From Azospirillum melinis (GTDB lineage: Bacteria; Pseudomonadota; Alphaproteobacteria; Azospirillales; Azospirillaceae), in NCBI RefSeq assembly GCF_013340935.1, contig NZ_WHOS01000035.1, positions 1 through 64,000 of the forward strand: 64,000 bases of DNA. The letters are read 5' to 3'. Under the pieces are notes generated by a model. That model did not search any database. It had not been told where the DNA came from and saw only the letters and a list, made by a program, of their open reading frames with translations. Position numbers and translations under genes: made by a program. Positions 12,237 through 21,555 of this stretch are shown piece after piece. Within the stretch, counting starts at the first letter, position 1, and every line of letters starts with the position of its first letter.

Positions 12237-13742
12237 ATGCGTTCCCTGACCCGTGACCAGCTTGCCGGCGGCGCGTTCGACGTCGCTCACACCGACGGCG
12301 CCCCGACCCTGCCCGTGACCATTCTTCAGGTGGGAGACGGCAACTTCCTGCGCGGTTTCGTCGATTGGATGGTCGATGTCGCCAATGGGCAGGGGCTGAC
12401 CAAGGCCGGCGTCGCCATCGCGCAGCCGCTGGACCAGGGCATCGCGCCGCTGCTGAAGGCACAGGACAACCTCTACACCGTCCTTCTGCGCGGCATCGAG
12501 AACGGGCGGGAGGTCGAATCCCGCCGCGTCGTCTCCTGCGTGTCGGAGTCGCTGAGCCCCTATGCCGACTGGGGGCGGATGGTCGAGCTGGCTTCGTCTC
12601 CGGCGCTGCGCTTCTTCGTCTCCAACACCACCGAGGCCGGCATCGCCGACCGCGAGGAGGCCTATGCCCCCGGCACCTGCCCGGACAGCTTCCCGGCCAA
12701 GGTCGCGGCCCTGCTGCATGCCCGCTACAAGGCGCTGGGCGGCAGCGCCGACAGCGGTCTGGTCTTCCTGCCCTGCGAGCTGATCGAGGCCAACGGCACC
12801 AACCTGAAGCGCATCGTCCTGGCCCATGCCAGGCGCTGGGGCCTGGAGGCCGGCTTCGCCGACTGGATCGAGACGCACAACCACTTCCTGAACACGCTGG
12901 TCGACCGCATCGTCCCCGGCTATCCGAAGGACGAGGCCGCGGCCCTCAGCGCCAAGTGGGGCTATGAGGACAGGCTGGCCGTCGCCGCCGAACCCTTCCA
13001 TGTCTGGGTGATCGAGGGGCCGGCCCATCTGGCCGAGGAGCTGCCGCTGCACAAGGCCGGCCTGAACGTGGTGTGGACCGACGATCTCCAGCCCTACCGC
13101 ACCCGCAAGGTCCGCATCCTGAACGGCGCCCACACCGCCAGCGCACTGGCCGCCTATTGCGCCGGGCTGGACACTGTCAAGTCGATGATGGACGACCCGA
13201 CCGTGTCGGCCTACCTGAACACAGTGATGTTCGAGGAGATCGTCCCCTACGTGCCCCTGCCGGAGGCCGAGCGGCAGGATTACGCCCGCACCATCATGGA
13301 GCGCTTCGGCAACCCCTATATCCGGCACGAGCTGATCTCGATCACGCTGAACTCGGTGTCGAAGTGGCAGGTGCGCGTCCTGCCCAGCCTGAAGGACGCG
13401 GTGGTCCGCAACGGCTCCGCTCCGGCCGGCCTGTCCTTCTCGCTGGCGGCACTGCTGCACTTCTACCGCGGCGAGCTGTCCGGCGGCGCCTATGCCGGCA
13501 AGCGCGAGGCCGGGGTCTACCCGATCAGCGACAATGCCGAGGTGATCGCCGCCATGAGCGCCGTCTGGGCAGCCAACGGCAGCGATCCGAAGGCGCTGGT
13601 TGCCGCCATCCTGTCCGACGTCCGCCTGTGGAAGGAGGACCTGACCGCCGTCCCCGGCCTCGCCACGCGGGTGGCCGACAGCCTCGCCGCCATCGAGGCG
13701 AAGGGCATGAAGGCCGCCATGGCCGATCTGGTCGCCGGCTGA
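12237..13742 (+). CDS. uxaB: Tagaturonate reductase (altronate oxidoreductase)
   Basis: The 501-residue product belongs to the long-chain mannitol dehydrogenase family and resembles E. coli UxaB along its length. The NAD-binding start reads ILQVGDGNFLRGFVDW; further marks are FFVSNTTEAGI, the CELIEANG segment, LVDRIVPGYP, and RKVRILNGAHTA, which includes the family's catalytic-region Lys and Asn-His residues. The enzyme reduces tagaturonate to altronate with NADH in the isomerase route of galacturonate breakdown. UxaA, UxaC and KDG kinase are not in the window. Start at ATG 12237 has AAGGA upstream. With the ExuT-type transporter and the shared AT-rich motif, this defines a hexuronate locus. 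Mannonate oxidoreductase (UxuB) is the main alternative but fits less well. Confidence 0.88.
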   Translation: MRSLTRDQLAGGAFDVAHTDGAPTLPVTILQVGDGNFLRGFVDWMVDVANGQGLTKAGVAIAQPLDQGIAPLLKAQDNLYTVLLRGIENGREVESRRVVSCVSESLSPYADWGRMVELASSPALRFFVSNTTEAGIADREEAYAPGTCPDSFPAKVAALLHARYKALGGSADSGLVFLPCELIEANGTNLKRIVLAHARRWGLEAGFADWIETHNHFLNTLVDRIVPGYPKDEAAALSAKWGYEDRLAVAAEPFHVWVIEGPAHLAEELPLHKAGLNVVWTDDLQPYRTRKVRILNGAHTASALAAYCAGLDTVKSMMDDPTVSAYLNTVMFEEIVPYVPLPEAERQDYARTIMERFGNPYIRHELISITLNSVSKWQVRVLPSLKDAVVRNGSAPAGLSFSLAALLHFYRGELSGGAYAGKREAGVYPISDNAEVIAAMSAVWAANGSDPKALVAAILSDVRLWKEDLTAVPGLATRVADSLAAIEAKGMKAAMADLVAG

Positions 13743-13766
13743 TCCGGCAGCTTTATTGTGGGAAAG

Positions 13767-13794
13767 CGGGGCGCGTCCATCGGGGCGCGCCCCG
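13767..13794. terminator. GC-rich hairpin after uxaB
   Basis: CGGGGCGCG (13767-13775) pairs perfectly with CGCGCCCCG (13786-13794), 25 bases past the uxaB stop. No T run follows, so it is a possible attenuating or RNA-protecting structure rather than a sure terminator. Confidence 0.4.
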
Positions 13795-13809
13795 AAGGCT
13801 GTGACATCG

Positions 13810-14106
13810 ATGACACCCGTTCTGATGCGGCGCATCGCCGAACTGGAGCTTGACGCGGCCGTGCTGCGCCATCGCCTGTTGCATATCCCGCTCGCTCTGC
13901 AAGAGGATTGCGGTCTGTGGGCAAGCCATAGGATCATCGGTCGTGAGGCGTTGAGCCTGTTCCGGGCCGTGCGCCAGGAAACGCGTGACAGCGGGGAGGA
14001 TTGCGATCCGGCGCTCGGCCGGATCGAGGCCGCCTATCAGCTCGTTCACGACGCGATCCTGGCGCTGTCCGAACTGGCGCTTGCCAACCCGCCGACGCGG
14101 CACTGA
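13810..14106 (+). CDS. Small hypothetical protein, helical
   Basis: This frame would give a 98-residue, Leu- and Ala-rich, probably all-helical cytosolic protein starting MTPVLMRRIAELELDAAVL. I do not recognise the family. It lies between uxaB and the LacI-type regulator gene, on the same strand, 35 bases before the latter. The ribosome site is weak. An opposite-strand frame also spans the region, but its Arg/Val-rich product looks like a shadow. Treat as plausible, not proven. Confidence 0.5.
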   Translation: MTPVLMRRIAELELDAAVLRHRLLHIPLALQEDCGLWASHRIIGREALSLFRAVRQETRDSGEDCDPALGRIEAAYQLVHDAILALSELALANPPTRH

Positions 14107-14140
14107 AACGCCGCACTCCGATGCGTGAGGAAGACCGACG

Positions 14141-15205
14141 ATGCAGACGACCGAAACCAGGAAGCGGACGCGCCGCGGCACCCAGCGGGTGACGATGACC
14201 GACGTGGCCACCGCCGCCGATGTCTCGGCCAGCACCGTCTCTCTCTATCTCCGCCGGCCGGAGGCGGTGTCCCGCCACCTTGCCGAACGCATCGCGCGGG
14301 TGATCGACGAGATGGGCTATGTGCCCAATCTGGTCGCCGGCAGCCTCGCCGCCGCGCGCAGCCGCACCGTCGGCGTCATCCTGCCGTCCATCCTGAATTC
14401 CTTCTTCGCCGAGACCTACAACACACTGCAGGGCATGTTCCAGGCGGCGCATTACCAGACCCTGCTCGGCGTCAGCGAGTTCAGCCCGGAGGAGGAGGAA
14501 AGCCTGATCCGCGCCTTCCTCGCCTGGTCGCCGGCGGCGATGGTGGTGACCGGCTTCCACCACACCGAACGCACCCGCGCCATGCTGGCCTCCTGCGGCG
14601 TGCCGGTGGTGGAGATGTGGGACATGCCCGGCCATCCCGGCGAGGCGGTCAACATCAGCGTCGGCTTCTCCCATTTCGAGGTCGGCCGCATGCAGACCAG
14701 CCACCTCTACGACCAGGGCAGCCGCAAGGTCGCCTACATCGGCGCCGCCGCCCACCAGGATCTGCGCGTCCGCAGCCGCACCGACGGCTATGAGGCGGAG
14801 GTGATGCGCCGCGGCCTGCACGATCCCATCGACTTCACCGTCCCCGATGCCGCCACGACCGAGGTCGGCCGCTGGCTGATCGACGAGATCCTGACCCGCC
14901 ATCCCGACATCGACGGCGTGGTCTGCTCCAACGACGCGCTGGCGCTGGGCGTGCTGTTCGAGGTCACCCGCCGCGACCTGAAGGTGCCGGACGATCTGGC
15001 GGTGGTGGGATTCGGCGACCTTCCCTTCAGCAGCTCCTGCCCGCCGCCGCTGACCACCGTCCGCCCGCCCCAGCGCGAGATCGGCCGCCTCAGCGCCACG
15101 CAGATCCTGGCTGCGCTCGACGGCGTCCGCGTCACGCCGAAGCACCACAATCTCGACTGCGAACTGGTGGTCCGCGGCAGCACCCGCCCGATGGCGAAGC
15201 GGTAG
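14141..15205 (+). CDS. LacI-family transcriptional regulator
   Basis: The 354-residue product has an N-terminal LacI helix-turn-helix (residues ~14-60: MTDVATAADVSASTVSLYL, then a hinge helix ending NLVAGSLAAARS) followed by a periplasmic-binding-protein-like sensor with RTVGVILPSI, the GSRKVAYIG strand and the VVGFGDLPF motif. It resembles the gluconate-type GntR branch. Such proteins repress sugar or sugar-acid operons until a metabolite binds. Its place beside uxaB makes it the first candidate regulator of the hexuronate genes. However, LacI operators usually have a central CG, and the shared motif here is purely AT-rich at its centre, so whether it binds those sites is open. Confidence 0.88.
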   Translation: MQTTETRKRTRRGTQRVTMTDVATAADVSASTVSLYLRRPEAVSRHLAERIARVIDEMGYVPNLVAGSLAAARSRTVGVILPSILNSFFAETYNTLQGMFQAAHYQTLLGVSEFSPEEEESLIRAFLAWSPAAMVVTGFHHTERTRAMLASCGVPVVEMWDMPGHPGEAVNISVGFSHFEVGRMQTSHLYDQGSRKVAYIGAAAHQDLRVRSRTDGYEAEVMRRGLHDPIDFTVPDAATTEVGRWLIDEILTRHPDIDGVVCSNDALALGVLFEVTRRDLKVPDDLAVVGFGDLPFSSSCPPPLTTVRPPQREIGRLSATQILAALDGVRVTPKHHNLDCELVVRGSTRPMAKR

Positions 15206-15308
15206 ATTCCCCAGCTTGCCCTTTCCCGATTGTGAGTCATACCCTCAGTTCCGGCTATGGCTTTCGGCGTAATCCCGCCGGGCCGCTCACGGGACGGGGA
15301 CAGGTGGC

Positions 15309-16439
15309 ATGCAGGGGCAAGGACAGGGCGGATCCAGCGGTTTTCGTTGTCTCATCGGGCCTTCCATTGGGCATCTGCCCCGGCTGATACCCGGCTTGGC
15401 TCTCCTGCTGGCTCTTGCGGTTCCGCTGTCCGATGCCGCAGCCGCCAAGCCAGACCGTCTGCAACGGCTGCTCGACCGCTTCCTCGCCGACGAGGAGCTG
15501 GACGGCGGCATCCTTCTGGTGTCGGGTCCGGACGGGCGGCGGGTGGTGGTGTCCGGCATCGCCGACCGCAAGGGCGGGCGGCCGGTGGCGGAGGACACCC
15601 GCTTCTATGTCGCCTCCGTCGGCAAGATGGCGACCGCCGCCGCCGTGCTGCAACAGGTGGAGGAGGGGCTGCTCTCGCTCGACCAGCCGGTGCGGGAGCT
15701 GGCTTCCGACCTGCCGCTGGACAGGATCGCCAACGCCAACCGGGCACGGCTGGTCCATCTGCTCGACCACAGCTCGGGCATTCCCGACTACATCACCGAT
15801 GCCTATCAGGCGGATGAGGCGGCGAAGCCGGAACGGCTGCCGCGCGACGGCACCCTGCTCGCCTATGCGGCGGGGGAGAAGGCAACCGGTCCGGTCGGCG
15901 GGCATTACGAATACTCCAACAGCAACTACGTCCTGCTCGGCCACATCGCGTCGCGGCGCGACGGCGTTCCCTTCGCGCAGGTTCTGCGGAACCGGGTGCT
16001 GGAGCGGGCGGGGATGGGCTCGACCAGCGTCGGCGCCGATCCGCGCGACCGCAGCCTCGCCCATGGCTATACCGAGGAGGGCGACGTCAGCCGGCGGTCC
16101 TGGGCGGCGACCACCGGCGACGGGCCGCTGGTCACCACCGCCGGCGATCTGGAGCGCTTCGTCTTCGCCCTGTTCCGCGACAACCGGCTGCTGGGGGCGG
16201 CGACGGTCCGCCGCATGCTGACCCCATCGGAGAACGAAGAGGGGCAGGGGCTGGGTGTGGCGCTGTGGAAGGACCGCTGGGGACGCGGCGTTGGCCATGA
16301 TGGGCGCTATGACGGGTTCGAGGCCGACGTCCGCTATTACCCCGGCCGCCGCACTGCGCTGATCTTCCTGACGAACGGCAACCAGCAGAGCGACGATGCC
16401 CTGCTGGATGCGGTGGCCGAGGAGGTGTTCGGCCCCTGA
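15309..16439 (+). CDS. Exported class C beta-lactamase-like serine hydrolase
   Basis: The 376-residue product begins with a signal peptide (hydrophobic stretch ~residues 26-42, cleavage probably after AAA near 46). It has the three marks of the penicillin-binding/class C fold: SVGK with nucleophile Ser103 and Lys106, YSN at 202-204, and GHDG at 329-332 in place of KTG. This family includes D-aminopeptidases, esterases and beta-lactamase relatives acting in the periplasm; most members are not true beta-lactamases. The HDG triad-like motif is usual for the esterase/peptidase members. Substrate is not predictable. It stands alone, downstream of the LacI gene. Confidence 0.85.
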   Translation: MQGQGQGGSSGFRCLIGPSIGHLPRLIPGLALLLALAVPLSDAAAAKPDRLQRLLDRFLADEELDGGILLVSGPDGRRVVVSGIADRKGGRPVAEDTRFYVASVGKMATAAAVLQQVEEGLLSLDQPVRELASDLPLDRIANANRARLVHLLDHSSGIPDYITDAYQADEAAKPERLPRDGTLLAYAAGEKATGPVGGHYEYSNSNYVLLGHIASRRDGVPFAQVLRNRVLERAGMGSTSVGADPRDRSLAHGYTEEGDVSRRSWAATTGDGPLVTTAGDLERFVFALFRDNRLLGAATVRRMLTPSENEEGQGLGVALWKDRWGRGVGHDGRYDGFEADVRYYPGRRTALIFLTNGNQQSDDALLDAVAEEVFGP

Positions 16440-16450
16440 TCCGGGCGTGG

Positions 16451-16479
16451 TTGACGGGAATTATTATCAATAGGATAGT
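16451..16479 (+). promoter_or_regulatory. Candidate sigma-70 promoter of the FAD oxidase gene
   Basis: TTGACG (16451-16456) and GATAGT (16474-16479) are 17 bases apart inside a sharply AT-rich stretch that contrasts with the surrounding GC-rich coding DNA. The predicted start would leave a leader of about 37 bases before the ATG at 16523. Confidence 0.5.
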
Positions 16480-16522
16480 AAATATAGAAAAACACAACTT
16501 ATAAAACAGGATGGACAGGCCC

Positions 16523-18049
16523 ATGGCGCTCGGACTGCACGCTTCCCGCCGCAATTTTCTCGTCGGGGCCGGCCGGTTCGCCGGTGCCGCCGCCGCGCTC
16601 CGGCTGATGCCGGGCTCCGCCCTCGCGGCGGAGACCGGCGGTGCATACTGCCCGCCGCCGTCGGCCTGGTCCGATCTGGCGAAGGGGGTGAAGGGCGGGG
16701 TGCTGCGGCCGGAGGATCCGTTCTTCGCCGACATCTGCCGGCCCAACAACCTGCGCTATGGCGCCACCCTGCCGGCCGGCATCGCCCGCTGTTCGCGGCC
16801 GGAGGATGTCCAGGCCTGCATCGCCTGGGTGAAGCAGCAGGCCATGCCCTTCGCCGTGCGGTCCGGCGGTCACAATTACGCCGGCTTCTCCACCACGCCC
16901 GGCCTGCTGATCGACATGACGCTGATGGCGGGGGCGGAGCCGGTGAAGGGATCCGACGGGCTGGTCCGGGTGCTGGGCGGCACGCTGAACTCCTACGTCT
17001 ACAAGCAGATGGAGCGGCTGGGCCGCACCATCACCCATGGGCGCTGCGATTCGGTCGGTGCCGCCGGATTCCTGCTGGGCGGCGGCATCGGCTTCAACAT
17101 GCGCAAGTTCGGCATGGCGTCCGACCTGCTGCGGGCGACGGAACTGGTCAAGGCCGACGGCAGCCACGTGAACGCCAATGCGGACAGCGAGTCCGCCCTC
17201 TATTGGGCCTGCCGCGGCGGTGCCGGCGGGAATTTCGGCATCAACACCTCCTTCACCCTGGAAACCCGCCCGGCGGAGCCGGTGACGGTGTTCAATCTGG
17301 TCTGGACCGGCAAGGATCTGCCGAAGATCCTGAAGCTCCTGCTGACCGAACTGTCGGCAGCCCCCGACGAGTTCGGCAGCAAGATCAACGTCACCATTCC
17401 GAGCTGGCAGGAACGCTGCGCCAACGTGCCGCTCAAGCTGTCGATCCTCGGCCAGCTGCACAAATCCAGGGTGACGTTGAAGGAAATCTTCAAATCCACC
17501 TGGGAGTCGATCGACTGGAGCCAGTCCACGCTTGAGGAGAATGTGCCCTACTGGACGGGGCAGGATTTCCTGACCGAAACCACCTTCCCCTACTACTACC
17601 AGGAAAAATCCAGCTACATGACGGCGGCGGACATCGGCGACGAGGCCATTGCCGCGATGTTCGACTGGGCGGCCAGGATGCCCGCCACCTCGATGCCGGT
17701 CGCCTTCAAGTTCTTCCAGGTTGGCGGCGCCATCAACCGCGTCGGCCCGACGGAAACCGCCTATGTCCACCGCGGATACGACTGGCTGTTCTCGGTCGAG
17801 GCCAACTGGTGGCGGCCGACGGATTCGGCCCTGCTGATCGAGCAGGCGCTGGAGTGGCAGCAGCGCTTCTACGACGACGTGAACCGCCGGACCAGGGCGC
17901 AGGGGGCTTTCCAGAACTTCCCCGATCCGTCGCTCGCCGACTGGCAGCGGGCCTATTACGGCGAGAATCTCGCCAAGCTGGCCGAGGTGAAGAAGGCGGT
18001 CGACCCGACCATGCTGTTCACCTTCGCCCAGGCGATCCGTCCGGCGTAG
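16523..18049 (+). CDS. Tat-exported FAD-linked oxidase of the berberine-bridge type
   Basis: The 508-residue product starts with a twin-arginine signal (SRRNFLVGAGRFAGAA), so it is exported folded with its cofactor. The FAD-binding (PCMH/VAO) domain carries RSGGHNYAGFS with His117 and HGRCDSVGAAGFLLGGG with Cys175; these are the two residues that hold FAD covalently in bicovalent flavoenzymes such as GOOX and berberine bridge enzyme. The C-terminal NRRTRAQGAFQNFPDPS ... YYGENLAKL segment matches the BBE domain. Family members oxidise sugars, oligosaccharides or alkaloids with oxygen. I chose ATG 16523 because AGGA lies 11 bases upstream; ATG 16511 directly abuts that site. A carbohydrate substrate is a guess. 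Confidence 0.87.
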   Translation: MALGLHASRRNFLVGAGRFAGAAAALRLMPGSALAAETGGAYCPPPSAWSDLAKGVKGGVLRPEDPFFADICRPNNLRYGATLPAGIARCSRPEDVQACIAWVKQQAMPFAVRSGGHNYAGFSTTPGLLIDMTLMAGAEPVKGSDGLVRVLGGTLNSYVYKQMERLGRTITHGRCDSVGAAGFLLGGGIGFNMRKFGMASDLLRATELVKADGSHVNANADSESALYWACRGGAGGNFGINTSFTLETRPAEPVTVFNLVWTGKDLPKILKLLLTELSAAPDEFGSKINVTIPSWQERCANVPLKLSILGQLHKSRVTLKEIFKSTWESIDWSQSTLEENVPYWTGQDFLTETTFPYYYQEKSSYMTAADIGDEAIAAMFDWAARMPATSMPVAFKFFQVGGAINRVGPTETAYVHRGYDWLFSVEANWWRPTDSALLIEQALEWQQRFYDDVNRRTRAQGAFQNFPDPSLADWQRAYYGENLAKLAEVKKAVDPTMLFTFAQAIRPA

Positions 18050-18067
18050 TCTTTAACCGGAGCGGCA

Positions 18068-18106
18068 CGGCAAGTCGGGCGGGAGGGTCTCCCGTCCGAC
18101 TTGCCG
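18068..18106. terminator. Bidirectional terminator between convergent genes
   Basis: CGGCAAGTCGG...CGGGAG pairs with CTCCCG...CCGACTTGCCG in a long GC-rich stem, 19 bases after the oxidase stop and just before the stop of the leftward autotransporter gene. A short T run follows on the plus strand. It probably serves both genes. Confidence 0.7.
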
Positions 18107-18111
18107 GTTTC

Positions 18112-20640
18112 TCAGAACCGGTAGCCGACCGAGGTGAAGACGCTGTGGTCGCGGTTGTCGTGACCGAACTTGCCGTCATACCCGACCTGCCACGCCACCG
18201 CCCCGCTCAGCAGCGTGACGCCGGCCCCGGCGCGCAACCCGTCGCGTTCGGGCGTGCCGAAGGTCCGGGTCACCGTGCCCAGGCTGCTGGTGGTGCGGTT
18301 GGCGAGCGTGGCGGCCAGCGTCTCGGCCCCGCGCACCCGGTTCCACTCGTAGCTGAGGCGGGCCTGCGGGGTGATCGACGCGCTCTCCGTCTCGAAGCGG
18401 TGGGCAACCTGCCCGCCGAACTCCCAGCTCCAGCCGCGCTGGGTCTGGCTCGGCAGGATGCCGTTCAGGTGGATGGCTTCCGCCTCCGTGTAGCCGTCGA
18501 TGGTGGCGCGGGTGTAGCGCGCCGCGGCGACCGGCCCGAACGACCAGGCCCCTTCGCCCAGCTCATAGCCGCCGTCGACGCCGACCGACCAGCTGCGCCC
18601 CTTGGTCTCGCCGCGGGCGGTCAGGCCGTAGGCGCCGGTGTTGCGGGCGATCTTGTCGTAAGTGTCGAAGGAATAGGTGCCCGACAGGCTGCCGAAGAAG
18701 CCGCCGTACTGGCCGGCGACATAGGGGCTGATCGAGGCGGAGCGGACCTTGGCGCTGCCGGTGTCGCCGAAGGACAGGCTGTTGCGCGTGCCCCCCACGG
18801 CGAAGCCGGCGACGAGGGTGTCGGCGATGCGGATGTCGGCACCGACCTGCCCGGTGCGCGAATCGGTGTCGCCGCCGAGCGCCATGCCGGTGTCGTCGGC
18901 GTTGTTGTAGCCCAGCCGTCCGCCGGCCCAGCCGCTGATGGCCGGGCCGCTTGCGGCCTGTCCGCCGCCTTCGCCGGAGGTGCCGAGGAAGCGCAGGCCG
19001 TTCAGATGGCTGCGCACCGAGCGTGAGGCCGCGTCGGCCATCGCCACCGACGCGTTGCCGAGGCCGCGTGCCACCGGCAGGGCGGTCTGGCGCAGCGATT
19101 CGATGGCGAGCGGATCGACGTAGGTTGGCAGGGTCAGCCGGTAGACCAGCAGCATCGTGTCGACATTGGCCCCGGCGTCATAGGCGGCGCCGACCTGATA
19201 GCCGTTGCGGGTCAGGAAGTCGTTGTCGTTGCCGACGAACAGGAAGAAATCGTCGGGCCTAGCGGCGTCGAGCGCCGGCAGCAGCCCCATCGCCTCCCAC
19301 TTCTCCGACAAAAGGTTGGCGTCCTGCGCGCCGCCATTGTGCAGCCCGAACTTCGCCAGCTGGCCGTTGTTGTTGATGCTCAGGAACTGGCTGTAGGACA
19401 CCGGCGTGACCGAGGCCACCAGATTGCCGCCGGGGGCGACCGGGGTGGTGCCCTCATAGGCGGTGCCGACCAGATTGGTGGCGTTCGACACGTCGACGAT
19501 GTCGATGCTGCGGTAGAGCGAGTTGGTGCCGCTCAGCCCCTGGCCGTTGTTGCTGTCGCGCGACAGGACGAGGAACTGCTTGTCGTTCAGCGCCAGCATC
19601 TCGCTCTGCGCCGCGACCAGCGTGCTGCTGCCGGACCGGAAGGTGGGCAGCGGCACGACGTAATGGCCGATCAGCGCCGGGCTATCCGGGTTGGACGACA
19701 CATCGTAGATCAGCAGGCGGGTGTTGCGCCGGGTGGCGCTGCTGCCGCCGGTGCCGCCGTCCTGGCGGGTGGCGCTTTGCAGCAGGGTCGCCAGCTTCGT
19801 CTTGTCCGGCGTCAGCGACAGGCCTTCCAGCCCCTGGTTGTTCTGCCGCCCGGTGACCGGGTCGGCCGGGGTCGGCGCCGGCTGGCCGGTGGTCGGGTTG
19901 TTGGAGGCGAAATCCAGCCCGCCGTTGCGCACCGGCAGCAATGCTGCCGGCGGCTGCACCGCCGAGATCATCCGTCCGGTGGCGGAGAAGTGATAGATGT
20001 AGGGGCCGTATTCGTCGCTGATGAAGAAACTGCCGTCGGCGAGCCGGGCGATGCCCTCGGTGTCGAGGCTGACCTTGCCGTTGTAGGCCTGCGGCAGGGC
20101 CGGCAGGCCACCGGCGGCGGCGCGCACGCCGGTGCGCGGCTGCGGGTCGAGGCCGGTGGTGACGGTGCCGTTTGCCTCGGTCAGCAGGGTGGTGTCGAGC
20201 AGGCTGAGCCCGATCTGCGACTGCTGCCCGCTGCCGGCGGCCAGCGCGGCGCTGCCGTAATAGGGGGTCAGCGACAGGGCCAGCGTGTTGAAACGCGGCC
20301 GGTAGTCGGTGGTGCCGGCGACGTTGTAGCCGCGGTCGGGCAGGGCATACATGATGCCGCTGTAGCTGTCGCCGGTGCGCCGCCAGGACTTGGCATCGAA
20401 GGTCAGCCCGGACATCGAGCCGAAGGTCTCGCCATACTTGTCGCGGGTGGCGGAGCCGATCCGGCCGACGCCGACCAGACCCTGGTTGACGAAGCTGGAG
20501 CCGCCGACGGTCACGCTGTCCACGGTCTGGGCGGAGGCGACCCCCATCGCAACACCGCAGGTGGACAGGATGAGAGAGGCGAGGCCGGTGGCGGACAGCA
20601 GCGCCGTCCTCAACCATCCCGCGCGGTGTATCGTCCGCAT
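18112..20640 (-). CDS. Phytase-like esterase autotransporter
   Basis: The 842-residue product has a signal peptide (MRTIHRAGWLRTALL ... SAQT, ~38 residues), a long passenger of the 'esterase-like activity of phytase' type (~45-520; marks include DTEGIARLADGSFFISDEYGPYIY and LEGLSLTPD), and a C-terminal autotransporter beta-barrel (~570-842) ending in the terminal aromatic YRF. It should be translocated to or across the outer membrane by type V secretion and may hydrolyse phosphoesters. The ATG at 20640 was chosen for a G-rich ribosome site and because it begins the signal peptide; the frame extends 13 codons further upstream. Passenger activity is unproven, since the catalytic residues of this family are poorly defined. 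Confidence 0.82.
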   Translation of the reverse strand: MRTIHRAGWLRTALLSATGLASLILSTCGVAMGVASAQTVDSVTVGGSSFVNQGLVGVGRIGSATRDKYGETFGSMSGLTFDAKSWRRTGDSYSGIMYALPDRGYNVAGTTDYRPRFNTLALSLTPYYGSAALAAGSGQQSQIGLSLLDTTLLTEANGTVTTGLDPQPRTGVRAAAGGLPALPQAYNGKVSLDTEGIARLADGSFFISDEYGPYIYHFSATGRMISAVQPPAALLPVRNGGLDFASNNPTTGQPAPTPADPVTGRQNNQGLEGLSLTPDKTKLATLLQSATRQDGGTGGSSATRRNTRLLIYDVSSNPDSPALIGHYVVPLPTFRSGSSTLVAAQSEMLALNDKQFLVLSRDSNNGQGLSGTNSLYRSIDIVDVSNATNLVGTAYEGTTPVAPGGNLVASVTPVSYSQFLSINNNGQLAKFGLHNGGAQDANLLSEKWEAMGLLPALDAARPDDFFLFVGNDNDFLTRNGYQVGAAYDAGANVDTMLLVYRLTLPTYVDPLAIESLRQTALPVARGLGNASVAMADAASRSVRSHLNGLRFLGTSGEGGGQAASGPAISGWAGGRLGYNNADDTGMALGGDTDSRTGQVGADIRIADTLVAGFAVGGTRNSLSFGDTGSAKVRSASISPYVAGQYGGFFGSLSGTYSFDTYDKIARNTGAYGLTARGETKGRSWSVGVDGGYELGEGAWSFGPVAAARYTRATIDGYTEAEAIHLNGILPSQTQRGWSWEFGGQVAHRFETESASITPQARLSYEWNRVRGAETLAATLANRTTSSLGTVTRTFGTPERDGLRAGAGVTLLSGAVAWQVGYDGKFGHDNRDHSVFTSVGYRF

Positions 20641-20755
20641 TGAAAAGAACCCCCCAATTGAAACCCAAGCGAATTCCAAAGGGGGTATTAGGCGAGGGCG
20701 CGTGACGGCGTCGTGTCGCCTTCGTGACGTGTCGATGACGTTTTCGGCAGGGGGC

Positions 20756-21517
20756 TCAGTCGGCCCGCAGCCCTTGGGCCTGGAACTGTTTGCGCACCCG
20801 TTCCACCAGCTCGCGCGACGGCGGCTCGGTGTCGGTCAGCATGTATTTGCGTCCCAGCGCCTTCCACTTGTGCTCGCCCATCTTGTGGAAGGGCAGCACG
20901 TCGACCCGGTCGACCACGCCCAGCCCGGCGACGAACTCCGCCAGCCGGTCGATCTCGGCCGCGTCGTCGGTCAGGTTGGGGACCAGCACATAGCGCAGCC
21001 AGATGCGCTTGTTCAGCCCGGCCAGCCGTTCGGCGAACTCCAGCGTCGGGCGCAGCGGAACGCCGGTCAGATGGCGGTAGGTCTTCTCGGAAAAGGCCTT
21101 GATGTCGAGCAGGACGAGGTCGACGTCTTCCAGCAGATGGTCGTCGGCATGGTTGCCGAGGAAGCCGGAGGTGTCGAGCGCGGTGTGCAACCCCAGCGCC
21201 TTCGCCCCGCGCAGGACGGCGGCGGTGAATTCCGGCTGCACCAGCGGCTCGCCGCCGCTCAGCGTCAAGCCGCCATGGGCGCGTTGCAGGAAGGTAGCGT
21301 AGAGCGCGATGTCGTCGAGGACTTCCGCGGAGGTCGTCCGCGTCCCGTCATGCATGTGCTGGGTGTCGGGATTGTGGCAGTAGAGGCAGCGCAGCGGGCA
21401 CCCCGACATGAACAGCACATAGCGGATCCCCGGCCCATCCACCGTGCCGCCGGTCTCGACCGAATGGATCCAGCCGGAAACGGAGCCGGGGCGGGCTTGG
21501 GGGAGGGGGGGCGTCAT
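20756..21517 (-). CDS. pflA: Pyruvate formate-lyase-activating enzyme
   Basis: The 253-residue product is a radical SAM activase with the motif CPLRCLYC (Cys40, Cys44, Cys47) that binds the 4Fe-4S cluster, GGEPL for SAM binding and the family start VDGPGIRYVLFMSGC. It abstracts hydrogen from the glycyl-radical site of PflB using S-adenosylmethionine and reduced flavodoxin, under anoxia. The gene follows pflB on the same strand, separated by a ~200-bp repeat element. ATG 21517 is preferred over longer frames, which would translate part of that repeat. Confidence 0.94.
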   Translation of the reverse strand: MTPPLPQARPGSVSGWIHSVETGGTVDGPGIRYVLFMSGCPLRCLYCHNPDTQHMHDGTRTTSAEVLDDIALYATFLQRAHGGLTLSGGEPLVQPEFTAAVLRGAKALGLHTALDTSGFLGNHADDHLLEDVDLVLLDIKAFSEKTYRHLTGVPLRPTLEFAERLAGLNKRIWLRYVLVPNLTDDAAEIDRLAEFVAGLGVVDRVDVLPFHKMGEHKWKALGRKYMLTDTEPPSRELVERVRKQFQAQGLRAD

Positions 21518-21555
21518 AACCGATCCAATTGTAAAACTTTGCGATCCGGGGTGTG

